64,000 bases of DNA. It comes from Parvularcula sp. (lineage in GTDB: Bacteria > Pseudomonadota > Alphaproteobacteria > Caulobacterales > Parvularculaceae). A model generated the notes under the pieces. The model did no database searches. It was given only the letters and a program-made list of their open reading frames with translations, and was not told where the DNA came from. Position numbers and translations under genes: made by a program. Shown in pieces: positions 7,903-19,100 of this stretch. The stretch's first letter is position 1. Each line of letters opens with the position of its first letter. The stretch lies in contig PAIP01000036.1 in NCBI GenBank assembly GCA_002704915.1, positions 1 to 64,000 of the forward strand. Direction: 5' to 3'.

Positions 7903-8091
7903 GTGTCCGACCTAAAAAAAGCTTTGCCGCCATGGTCGCCGGTACAAGATTTAGTCCTCGCCAGTCTTGTGAAGGAGGCGATGGGCCGTGGCGGCGTCCT
8001 GGTCATGCCCGCCTTCAGCGTTGAGCGAACGCAGGAATTGCTCGCCGATGTCAGCCTGTTGATGAAGACGAAAAGAAGCCGGATCTTTTGA
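7903..8091 (+). pseudogene. Remnant of a beta-CASP metallo-beta-lactamase RNase
   Basis: The 62-residue reading frame contains RGGVLVMPAFSVERTQELL followed by a stretch resembling the next helix of beta-CASP MBL exonucleases, in which this segment reads RGGxxxIPAFAVERTQELL. Full-length family members are about 450 residues; here an in-frame TGA lies 9 bp upstream, the metal-binding HxHxDH part is absent, and the frame stops after the helix. It is therefore a decayed fragment. Full-length relatives commonly occur beside PEP-synthase and phosphoribosyltransferase genes, which are its neighbours here, so it probably belonged to that cluster. Nothing else recognisable was found in 7805-8190. Confidence 0.6.
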
Positions 8092-8191
8092 TGATAAGGC
8101 GCCAATCCCCACAGCCGCTGGCGCGAGTCGGTGCTCGGCGGCTGCGTCCGCCATTGATTCACGAGGCGAAACTGCCCGTGTTGATGATGCG

Positions 8192-10563
<2,372 letters not shown>

Positions 10564-10567
<4 letters not shown>

Positions 10568-11214
10568 GACGCATCCTCGGCGTGGCGGCGCGCTAATGTT
10601 TCAATAACATCCTCGTCCGTCAGTTGCGGAAAAGATTGATACCAGGAGCCCACGGACCAGAAGGGATAGGGCGTTTCAAGCGCGATGACATCGTCTGCGA
10701 TTTTTTCCAGCTTTTCTATTGTATCGCGCGGCGCAACCGGCACGGCGACAATGATCTGCGCGGCGCCAGCCTTGCGCATGGCGGCGACAGCAGCTTCCAT
10801 AGTTGCGCCGGTGGCGAGGCCGTCATCGACGATGATTGCAATGCGGTCTTTGGCCGGCAGGGGCGGCTGGTCTTTCATGTAGAGCTTCCGGCGGCGTTCG
10901 ATCTCGGCGAGCGCGTCGGTTTCGACCGATTGAATATAGGCGTCCGGCACATTCAGTTCGGCGATGACATCTTGGTGAAGAATGGTGGTCGGCGCGCCGC
11001 CGTCCACAAGAGCGCCGATGGCGAGCTCCTCATGTCCCGGCGCGCCTAGCTTGCGCACCAGAATGAGATCGAGCGGCGCGTCGAGGCGTTTTGCGACTTC
11101 ATCGGCGACAGGCAGGCCGCCCCGCGGCAGGGCGTAAACAATGGGTTCGGCTTTCGCAAAGGAAAGCAGTTTTTCGGCAAGCTGTCTTCCGGCCTCACGC
11201 CGATCCCTGAACAA
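10564..11214 (-). CDS. Type I phosphoribosyltransferase-family protein
   Basis: A 216-residue PRTase-fold protein. It has the flexible-loop region YALPRGGLPVADEVAKRL, a DLILVRKLGAPGHEELAIGA segment and the PRPP-binding loop IIVDDGLATGAT (about 127-138). This subgroup is often annotated as an erythromycin-esterase-associated or predicted phosphoribosyltransferase; its substrate is not known. Translation most likely starts at TTG 11214, since GGAAGGAG sits 7 bp upstream and no ATG is near. It overlaps ppsA by 4 bp and follows the UPF0104 gene by 55 bp, placing it in the four-gene operon. Confidence 0.85.
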
Positions 11215-11269
11215 AGGAAAGCTCCTTCCTTCGCTGCTTCCGCAAGTATGTTAACCGACCCGGCGCGTT

Positions 11270-12331
11270 TCAAGCTTGATCGGGATCAGTTTTTTCCGCC
11301 GTTGCTCCGGCGCGGCGGAGGAATTCCCGCTGTAAAATCGCAAAACCCGGCAGCAGCGGCAGCCACAGCGTCAGCCCGCGATAGATAAGGGTCATGGTGA
11401 GGGCGTCTTCGACGGAGACGCCGAAGACCGAAAGACTGGCGATCATCCCAGCTTCGAAGGTCCCGAGTCCCATGGGAACAGGGCCGATTGTGGCGGCGAT
11501 GGAGGCGGTGGCGACGGCGATGAATCCGGTGAAGAGCGGTACGGGCGCGCCGATGGCTTCCGAAATCAGCATGACGGTGAGACCGTCCATAACGCGCGAT
11601 GCGAGCAACAGCATCCCCAGTTTTGCGAAAAGACCCGGCATATGGCGGATGTCGGCGACTGCAGCGCCCAGAAACTCCGCCGCTTTCTGTGCAAAGCGCC
11701 GCCCCGCGAGGAAGGCGGGCATGGGCGCCTTGTAAAGAATAGCGAGACCGGCAAGCACGGTGAGCAGGACGAAAAATCCTGCGAAGGCCGAAACGCTCGC
11801 CGACAAAGCAGGCGGCGCCTCTTCCGCTAACGACAGGGCGATGAGGCTTATGATCGCCGCGCAGAGAAACGCGAGAAAATAGGCTGACGTCGTGAACACG
11901 AAAGTGCGGAACGCCGACTTGTCGGGAACGCCGCGTTGGGTCAATGCAAACAGAAAGAACGCCGCGCCCGACAATCCGCCCGACGGAATCGCCTGATCGG
12001 CGAAAAGTTTCGCAAAAGAAAGCGGAACCAGCGACATGAATTTGAGCGGCGTTCCGATGCGGCGCAAAAACAGAAACCAGACAAAGGCGGTAATGAGATA
12101 GGGCAGCGCCTGCACAGCCGCGGCGGCGAAAAGCGGCCCGGCTTTCGCATTTGCCGCCTGCCTTGCAAAGGTTGTGATATCGCCGGCGTGCGTGATGAAC
12201 AGGATCAGCGCCGCCAGCGCCGCAATTCCGGCGAGAAGCCCGGCCAGCCATGGCGCGCGCCGCCGCAAGGAGCGCCGCGCCTGACGCGGGCCCGCCGCTA
12301 CGTCTTCTTTATCCGGCGCATTGTCATGCAT
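11270..12331 (-). CDS. UPF0104/LPG-synthase-like membrane protein
   Basis: The 353-residue product has about eight hydrophobic helices and the pattern of the lysylphosphatidylglycerol synthase TM family (flippase-like, PF03706 type): FVWFLFLRRIGTPLKF, an AIPSGGLSGAAFF loop and the conserved late segment PVPMGLGTFEAGM. It lacks the soluble aminoacyl-transferase domain of MprF. Members have been proposed to flip lipids or glycolipids, but substrates are mostly unknown. ATG 12331 was chosen; it overlaps the ATPase stop by 8 bp, so the genes are translationally coupled. The longer open frame to 12442 lies inside the ATPase gene and is not used. Confidence 0.85.
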   Translation of the reverse strand: MHDNAPDKEDVAAGPRQARRSLRRRAPWLAGLLAGIAALAALILFITHAGDITTFARQAANAKAGPLFAAAAVQALPYLITAFVWFLFLRRIGTPLKFMSLVPLSFAKLFADQAIPSGGLSGAAFFLFALTQRGVPDKSAFRTFVFTTSAYFLAFLCAAIISLIALSLAEEAPPALSASVSAFAGFFVLLTVLAGLAILYKAPMPAFLAGRRFAQKAAEFLGAAVADIRHMPGLFAKLGMLLLASRVMDGLTVMLISEAIGAPVPLFTGFIAVATASIAATIGPVPMGLGTFEAGMIASLSVFGVSVEDALTMTLIYRGLTLWLPLLPGFAILQREFLRRAGATAEKTDPDQA

Positions 12332-15059
12332 GAGCCGGGGTTCCTTCGAGCATCGCTCGCAACGCTCGCGCCCGGGGGCGTGCGATGAAAAGCTTATAAA
12401 GCTCACCCGCGAAGACAACAGTGGCGCCCAGCGTAAACACAATGCCCCATTCGTAAAGCGGCACGGGACTGATTTCGAGAACGCCGCTTAGTCCCGGCAG
12501 ATGCATAGCGAGAATATGCGTTAACTGCGCGCCCGCGACTCCGGCGATCAGAATCGGATTGGCCCGGAAAGGAATCACAAAGGCCGAGCGTGTTTCCGAG
12601 CGGCAGTTGAAAGCATGGAAATTGTGAAAGGAAACGAGGAAGAGCAGAACCGTATTGCGGGCCGCCGTCACATCCAGCCCGCGCATTTCATGGAGATAGT
12701 AATAGAGCCCGAAGGAAAGAACGCTCACATAGGCGCCGATGACAAGGCATTGTTCGATCATCTGCCGGTTGAAGATCGGCTCCCGCGGTTTGCGCGGCGC
12801 GCGATGCATCAGATCGGGCTCTTTCTTCTCGAAAGCGAGAGCAACGTCCTGAATGCCCTCGGTGACGAGATTCATCCAGAGGATCTGCACGGCGGTGAGC
12901 GGGATCGGCATTCCGAACGCCAAAGCAAGGACGAAGATCATCACTTCCGTGACGGCGGTGGCGAGCAATAGCCAGACAATCTTGCGGATATTGTCATAGG
13001 CGGCGCGGCCTTCCTCAATCCCGGCGACGATGGAGGCGAAATTATCGTCGGTGATGATGAGGTCTGATGCGGCGCGCGCCACGTCCGTGCCGCCGGCGCC
13101 CATGGCGACGCCCACATGAGCGGCTTTCAGCGCAGGGGCGTCGTTGACGCCGTCGCCTGTGACGGCGACGAAATGGCCTTCATCCTGAAGCTCCTTGACG
13201 ATGAGGGTTTTGTGCGCCGGTTCGACGCGGGCGAAGACAGCGGCTTCGTTGACGCGCCGGCGCAGCGCTTCCCCCTTGAGTTTTGCGAGCTCCGCGCCGG
13301 TGAGCGCGGTTTCCGGCGCCCATGAGGGGTCGAGCTGGCGGGCGATGGCGAGCGCCGTTTCCGGATGATCGCCGGTGATCATGCGCACATCGACTCCGGC
13401 AGCCCGCGCGCTTGCAACCGCTTGCGCCGCTTCCTTGCGCAAGGGATCGATGAGGCCTGCGAAGCCGAGAAATTCCAGATTGTTAAGGTGACGTTGTTCA
13501 AGCGGGGTCTTGCCTTGGGGCGTCGCCCCTTGCGCCACAGCGATCACGCGATATCCGGCGGAGGCGAGACGGTGAAGGCTTTTCTCTGCCAGCACACGGT
13601 CGACGCCGGCGCACATATCGAGGACGATCTCCGGCGCGCCTTTCGCCGAGATGAAGCCGTTTTCCGTTTCGATGTCGAGAGAGGCGGAATAACCCTGTTT
13701 CGGCTCGTAGGGGAGAGACGACTGCTGACGATAGGTGGCGTGAAGATCTTTCTTGCGCGCGCCGAGTTTTTCCGCGAGCACCAGAAAGGCGATGTCGACA
13801 GAATCGCCGCGCGCTTCGACGACGCCTTCGATCTCCCCCACGTCAGCTTCGTTGGTGAGCGCGCCGGCGCGCGCCAGCAGGCGAATGTTTTCGAGATGGT
13901 GAGGATCGCAGGCAGCGCCGCTTTCGGTCCGCAACTCGCCCGACAGCTCCAGCCCTTCGCCGCTGATGTCATACTCTGCGCCGTCCGGCAGGATGAGTTT
14001 CTTCGCGGTAAGGCGGTTTACGGTGAGCGTGCCTGTCTTGTCTGTGGCGATCAGCGTGCAGGAGCCGAGCGCCTCGACGGCGGGCAGGCGGCGCACGATG
14101 ACATTGCGTTTTCCCATGCGCGAGGAGGCGACGGCGAGGGTCACGGTGATCGCGGCGGGCAGGCCTTCGGGGATCGCAGAGACGGCGAGCGCAACGGAAA
14201 GAAGAAAAATATCGCCAAGCGGCGCTCCCTGAAGATAAAACGCAACGCCCAAGAGCGCCGTGAGGAGAACGATGAATGCGCCGATGCGCGCAGAGAATGT
14301 TTCCATGCGGATGAGCAGCGGCGGTCGGGCGCCTCTGGCGCCGAGCATGGTCGCGATGGCGCCGATGGCCGTCGCTTCGCCCGTGGCGCAGACGATGCCG
14401 GTGGCGCGTCCCGCAACCACCATCGAGCCGGCGAGCGCCATGTTGCGGCGGTCCCCCAGCGGCGTTTCCTCATCGAGAACCGGATCGCTTTCCTTGGCGA
14501 CCGGTTTCGACTCGCCGGTGAGTAGCGATTCGTCGATGCGCAAATCATGCGCCGAGGCGAGGCGCAGATCAGCCGGCACGACGGAGCCGGATTCAAGATG
14601 AACAATGTCGCCCAGGACCAGTTCTTCAATATCGATAGTGTGCCGCGCGCCGCTTCGGATGACCGTGGGTTTGATGCGCAGAGTTTTCTTTAATGAGGCG
14701 GCGCTTTCCTCCGCGCGCCATTCCTGAAACGCGCCGATGGCGACATTGATGGCGACGACAATGAAGATGAAAATACTGTCGGTTTTCTCGCCCAGAAAAA
14801 GCGCGATGGCGGCGGCGGCGAAAAGAATGAAGGTGAGAGGGTTGTTGAGCTGACGCAGAACGATCAGCAATCGCGACGGACGGCCGGTCTCCGGCAGACG
14901 GTTGGGCCCGTATTTTTCAAGCCGCTGTCCGGCTTCTGCTTGCGACAACCCCTCCACATTTGCGTCCAGCGCCGCGAACGCGTCGGAAATGGTAAGGCTA
15001 TGCCAAGGGTTCCGGGGCGTCAGGGCGGGGCTTCCTTCAGCGTGCGTAAAAGGTCGCAT
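12324..15059 (-). CDS. P-type (P2-like) cation-transporting ATPase
   Basis: A 911-residue ion pump with an N-terminal cation-ATPase domain (NPWHSLTISDAFAAL), the actuator loop LLTGES, the M4 segment AIPEGLPAAITVTLA, the phosphorylation site DKTGTLT, the TGDGVNDAPALK hinge and the M5-M6 pair LWMNLVTEGIQDVALAFE. The M4 and M6 residues resemble the Ca2+/PMR1-like branch, but the VTEGIQDVALAFE form belongs to a bacterial subgroup whose ion is not settled (Ca2+, Na+ or H+). It is the first gene of an operon with a flippase-like protein, a PRTase and PpsA. About 100 bp separate it from a divergent host-attachment-family gene. Confidence 0.92.
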   Translation of the reverse strand: MRPFTHAEGSPALTPRNPWHSLTISDAFAALDANVEGLSQAEAGQRLEKYGPNRLPETGRPSRLLIVLRQLNNPLTFILFAAAAIALFLGEKTDSIFIFIVVAINVAIGAFQEWRAEESAASLKKTLRIKPTVIRSGARHTIDIEELVLGDIVHLESGSVVPADLRLASAHDLRIDESLLTGESKPVAKESDPVLDEETPLGDRRNMALAGSMVVAGRATGIVCATGEATAIGAIATMLGARGARPPLLIRMETFSARIGAFIVLLTALLGVAFYLQGAPLGDIFLLSVALAVSAIPEGLPAAITVTLAVASSRMGKRNVIVRRLPAVEALGSCTLIATDKTGTLTVNRLTAKKLILPDGAEYDISGEGLELSGELRTESGAACDPHHLENIRLLARAGALTNEADVGEIEGVVEARGDSVDIAFLVLAEKLGARKKDLHATYRQQSSLPYEPKQGYSASLDIETENGFISAKGAPEIVLDMCAGVDRVLAEKSLHRLASAGYRVIAVAQGATPQGKTPLEQRHLNNLEFLGFAGLIDPLRKEAAQAVASARAAGVDVRMITGDHPETALAIARQLDPSWAPETALTGAELAKLKGEALRRRVNEAAVFARVEPAHKTLIVKELQDEGHFVAVTGDGVNDAPALKAAHVGVAMGAGGTDVARAASDLIITDDNFASIVAGIEEGRAAYDNIRKIVWLLLATAVTEVMIFVLALAFGMPIPLTAVQILWMNLVTEGIQDVALAFEKKEPDLMHRAPRKPREPIFNRQMIEQCLVIGAYVSVLSFGLYYYLHEMRGLDVTAARNTVLLFLVSFHNFHAFNCRSETRSAFVIPFRANPILIAGVAGAQLTHILAMHLPGLSGVLEISPVPLYEWGIVFTLGATVVFAGELYKLFIARPRARALRAMLEGTPAHA

Positions 15060-15158
15060 CGTAGAGCAGATTGCTGCAGATCATACCGCGCCTATATTGT
15101 TGATATCTATTTGGGGCGCAATCCGCTTGTCTCACGCGGCTCTACCGAAAGGCGCTTT

Positions 15159-15614
15159 ATGAAACTCCCAAAACGCACCACTTGGTTTTTGATCGCTGAC
15201 AGCGCGAAAGCGCGTATTTTTGAAAGTTCCGGTCCGGGCGGAACATGGGCGTTGGTTGAGGAAACAGCCGACGAAGATGCGCGCAAACCCTCGCGCGATC
15301 TTGGGCGCGACCGTCTGCCGCGGGGGCGCGCCATCGGTGCCGGCGCGCCTTTCTCGGTCACCGAATCTGACGACCACGAAAAGGCGGGGCAGGAATTTCT
15401 ATTGGCGCGTGTTCAGGACATCGTGGAAGCGGAGAAGAAGGAACGCTTCGATCAACTCGTCGTGGCTGCGCCGCCAGCGGCGTTGGGCGTAATTCGCAAA
15501 AAGCTCCCCGCGGAAACCACTGCGAAACTGATCGGGGTTTACGACAAGGATCTCACTAACGAGACCGAACGGGAGCTGCACGACTATTTTCTCGAAAAGC
15601 TCGAACGCTGGTGA
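15159..15614 (+). CDS. Host attachment family protein (baeRF-like)
   Basis: A 151-residue member of the 'host attachment protein' family (PF10116 type), related to the archaeal release-factor-like RNase-H-fold group. The pattern includes TTWFLIADSAKARIFE at the N-terminus, a middle KAGQEFLLARV helix, and LVVAAPPAALGVIRKKL toward the C-terminus, ending EYFLEKLERW-like. The family name comes from an Agrobacterium gene affecting plant attachment; the molecular function is unclear. ATG 15159 is preceded by GAAAGG; the open frame extends to 14940 only through the divergent ATPase gene. It is transcribed away from the ATPase-ppsA operon. Confidence 0.85.
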   Translation: MKLPKRTTWFLIADSAKARIFESSGPGGTWALVEETADEDARKPSRDLGRDRLPRGRAIGAGAPFSVTESDDHEKAGQEFLLARVQDIVEAEKKERFDQLVVAAPPAALGVIRKKLPAETTAKLIGVYDKDLTNETERELHDYFLEKLERW

Positions 15615-15890
15615 GTGAAGCTATATTCACACACGGTCGATAACGGTAGAGCGGCCGCCGAACCCATGGAAGTAGAAATCGACGCTGAAAGCCTCACACT
15701 GACGATAAGCGCTTTCTGAAATTGGGATTCGGCGTATCGAATGAGACCGTCGATATCCACTGAGACAATGCGCTTAGCTGATGGTGCGCAGCGCATCGCC
15801 GAGGTCCGCATCCATTGGCCAAACGCCCTGACGCATCAGACAACGGCCTTCGCCGCAAGCGACGGACTAGCGCCATCTTTTGCTTCGGAA

Positions 15891-15967
15891 TGGCGTCCCC
15901 GACAGGATTCGAACCTGTGGCCCCCAGATTAGGAATCTGGTGCTCTATCCTGCTGAGCTACGGGGAC
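15891..15967 (-). tRNA. tRNA-Arg (anticodon CCT)
   Basis: On the minus strand a 77-nt cloverleaf with encoded CCA: acceptor GTCCCCG pairing with CGGGGAC, D-arm GCTCAGCAGGATAGAGC, anticodon arm CCAGATTCCTAATCTGG with loop TTCCTAA (anticodon CCT, codon AGG), and T-arm ACAGGTTCGAATCCTGT. Discriminator base is G. The 276 bp to its left (15615-15890) and the stretch to 16156 hold no recognisable gene. Confidence 0.95.
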
Positions 15968-16156
15968 GAGCCGACGGCTTTCTAGCTCATATCGCAGCGC
16001 ATCAAAACCGCCAGGGCTTTCAGCCGCTTAAATTTCCCGAAAACGTCTTGGAATCGTTTTCCTTTAGCTGATTAACCGCCATAATTGGCGGGCGGGATGC
16101 GCCGGGACCGGCTGGCGGCCTGAACGGCGAGATGGGGCAATAAGGCGGGAGACACT

Positions 16157-19100
16157 ATGTTTGCGCGCAGACAGTATGTAATTGCGGCGGCGGCTATATT
16201 GGCGGCCTTCGCTCTGGGGCTGCTTCTCGGAAGGACCATCGCCCCTGATTCGAGCTCGCGCGGCTCGCCTAACAGCCAGCCCGTGGTCTCGGCCGAACGG
16301 GGCCAGACCCAGCGCCGCCCGTTTCAGGAGCGCCGCGACGAAGATGCGGAACGGCCCGAAGAGGAAGAGGTCAAAAACTTCGCCTATCGCCGGCTGCGCC
16401 TCGATACGGGAACCGCGACGCCGAAAGCCTGCCTTCAGTTTAACCGCGATCTCAATGACGATGGCGACGTCAATTACGGCGACTTCGTTCGCGTAAGCCC
16501 CGCCGACGGGTCGGCCATCGAAGTCGACGGAACCTCGCTTTGCCTGACCGGTCTTGAATTCAACAAGGATTATCGCGTGCGCCTGCGGGCCGGGTTGCCC
16601 TCGGCCAAGGGCGAGCGCCTTGAGCGCACTGCGGAAGTCACTGTCGCGTTCGGCGACAAGCCCTCTTATGCGGGCTTTGCCGGCGACGGGGTGATCCTGC
16701 CGCGTCTCGAAGCGGACGGGATCGGCATCGAGACCGTCAATGTGGAAAAGGTCGAGATCACCGTCTACCGCGTTTCCGATCGCTCCCTGGCGCGCAAGAA
16801 CATTGTCGCGGGCGAGGCGAGCGGCGAGGGGCAGTATTCCTATGTCTGGGATCAGGAAGACGGCCAGGATGTGGGCGTTGAAGTCTGGAAGGGCGAAATC
16901 GCAACGCAGGGCGAGCGCAATGAAACGACCACGACGGTCTTTTCGCTCGGCGCAGCGCTCGATCAACTGAAACCCGGCGCCTATTTCCTCCGCCTTAAAG
17001 ATGTATCGCCCGGCGCTGACGACCGCCGCGCCGCATCCGCCTGGCGATGGATTCTCTTCACCGACATGGCGCTGACGACCTATTCCGGCGCTGACGGCAT
17101 CGATGTTTTCGTGCGCTCGATTTCGACGGCGCGCGCCATGGCCGGCGTCGAGCTGTCCCTGATCGCCGCCAATAACGACATACTCGCGACCGCCATCACG
17201 AATGGCGACGGGCGCGCGCGGTTCAGCGAAGAGGCTGTAAATGGCGATTATCCCTTAACGCCGCGCATGTTGATGGCCTACGGGCCGCAGGACGATTACG
17301 CCGCGCTTGATCTCGACCGCGCGCCCCTCGATCTCTCCGACCGCGATGTGGGCGGACGGGCGGCACCGTCGAAAGTGGACGCCTTTGTCTATCTCGACCG
17401 CGGCATTTATCGCCCAGGCGAGGTTGTTCATGTGTCGGGGCTGTTGCGCGACGACGCCGGCAAGGCGATCGAGAACCGTCCGCTCACCGTCACGATCCGC
17501 CGACCCAACGGCACCGAGGCCGAAAAGCGCCGCATTGAAGACCTGACGGTCGGCGGCTTCACCTTCGATTATGACGTGCCCGAGGCGGCGCCCCGCGGCA
17601 TGTGGAACATCCAGGTCGAGGCCGACGGCGTCGACGGCTTTGTCGGGTCCGAACAGTTCTCCGTTGAAGACTTCGTGCCGCAACGCCTCGAAGTGAAACT
17701 TAAAGGCGATGAGAAAACGCCGATCCGTCCGGGCGAAACCCGCGAGCTTTCCGTGGACGCCCGCTATCTTTACGGCGCGCCGGCAAGCGCGCTGGCCGTG
17801 GAAGCCGAGGCGCGGCTTCGGCTCGATCCCAATCCGTTTCCTGATTTCAGCGGCTACCGCTTCGGACCGGTGAATGGCCGCTTCGATGAGCGTTTCCTGA
17901 CGCTGCCCAACACCACGACGGACGCGCAAGGCCAGGCCAGCGTCGCCGTTAACGCCGACTCTGCGCCGAAAAATTACGGCGCGCCCATGCGCGCTGACGT
18001 GGTCGTCGGCGTTGTGGAGCCGGGCGGGCGTGTGGTGCGTGAATCCGCGCGCATTCCGGTGCGGCCCGATGACGCTTATGTGGGTCTCAAACTCGCCAAT
18101 GACGGATCGAGCTTCGGTCAGGGCGAGGAGGTTGGCGTCGAAGCCGTCCTCATGGACTGGCAAGGTCAACCTATCGAGGGCGATCTCGAATGGCGCCTCG
18201 TCGAAGAAGATTACTGGTTTGACTGGTATCGCGAGAACGGCGAGTGGCGCTGGCGGCGGTCCTTCCGCGATGTTCTTGTGGCGGAAGGGCGCGGCAAGAC
18301 CGGGCCGGAACAATTCGCAAAGCTCGTCAATCAGCGCATCGACCCGGGCACGTACCGCCTGACCGTCACGCAGGCCGGCGGCAAGGCCATAAGCGACATC
18401 CGCTTCTATGTGGGATGGCGTTCCTACGCGGCGGGGGCGGACTCGCCGGACCAGGCTGCGCTCACCCTGCAAACCGACAAGGTGACGCCGGGCTCGCGCG
18501 CGCGCCTCTTCCTCAATCCGCCCTATGAAGGGGAGGCGACCATCGTCATCGCCACGGACAAAGTTCACCTCGTCCAGCGCATGGGGGTCGAAGCCAAGGG
18601 CCGTGAGATCATCGTCGACACCGATCCGAGCTGGGGCGCCGGGTTTTATGTCATGGCGACGGTGGTGACGCCGCGCGATCCCGGCGACCGGCCGGTCCCG
18701 CGCCGCGCTATGGCCGTCTCTTACGTGCCGTTTGACATGTCTGCGCGCAAACTCGATGTGGCGATAGAGGATCCGGAAGTCTTCCGCCCGCGCCAGCAGC
18801 TCGACCTGCCGGTGACTATTAACGGCGCCGGGCCCGGCTCTACCGTGATGATGACGGTCGCCGCAGTGGATGAAGGCATCCTGCGTCTGACGAAGTTCAA
18901 CTCGCCCGACCCGGTCGATTATTATTACGGCAAGAAACGTCTCGGCGTTTCGGTCCGCGACGATTACGGGCGCATTCTTGACGCCAATCTCGGGGCCGCG
19001 GCGCGCTTTGGCGGCGACTCGATTGGAGGCGAGGGCCTCACCGTCGTGCCGACGAAATCCGTGGCGCTCTTCACCGGCCCAGTGACCGTCGGCGCCGGCG

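Noticed and set aside
15100-15113. FixK/FNR-like box (TTGAT at 15100-15104) between ATPase and host-attachment genes
   Set aside because: The second half-site (ATTTG for ATCAA) matches poorly; not enough to claim oxygen control.
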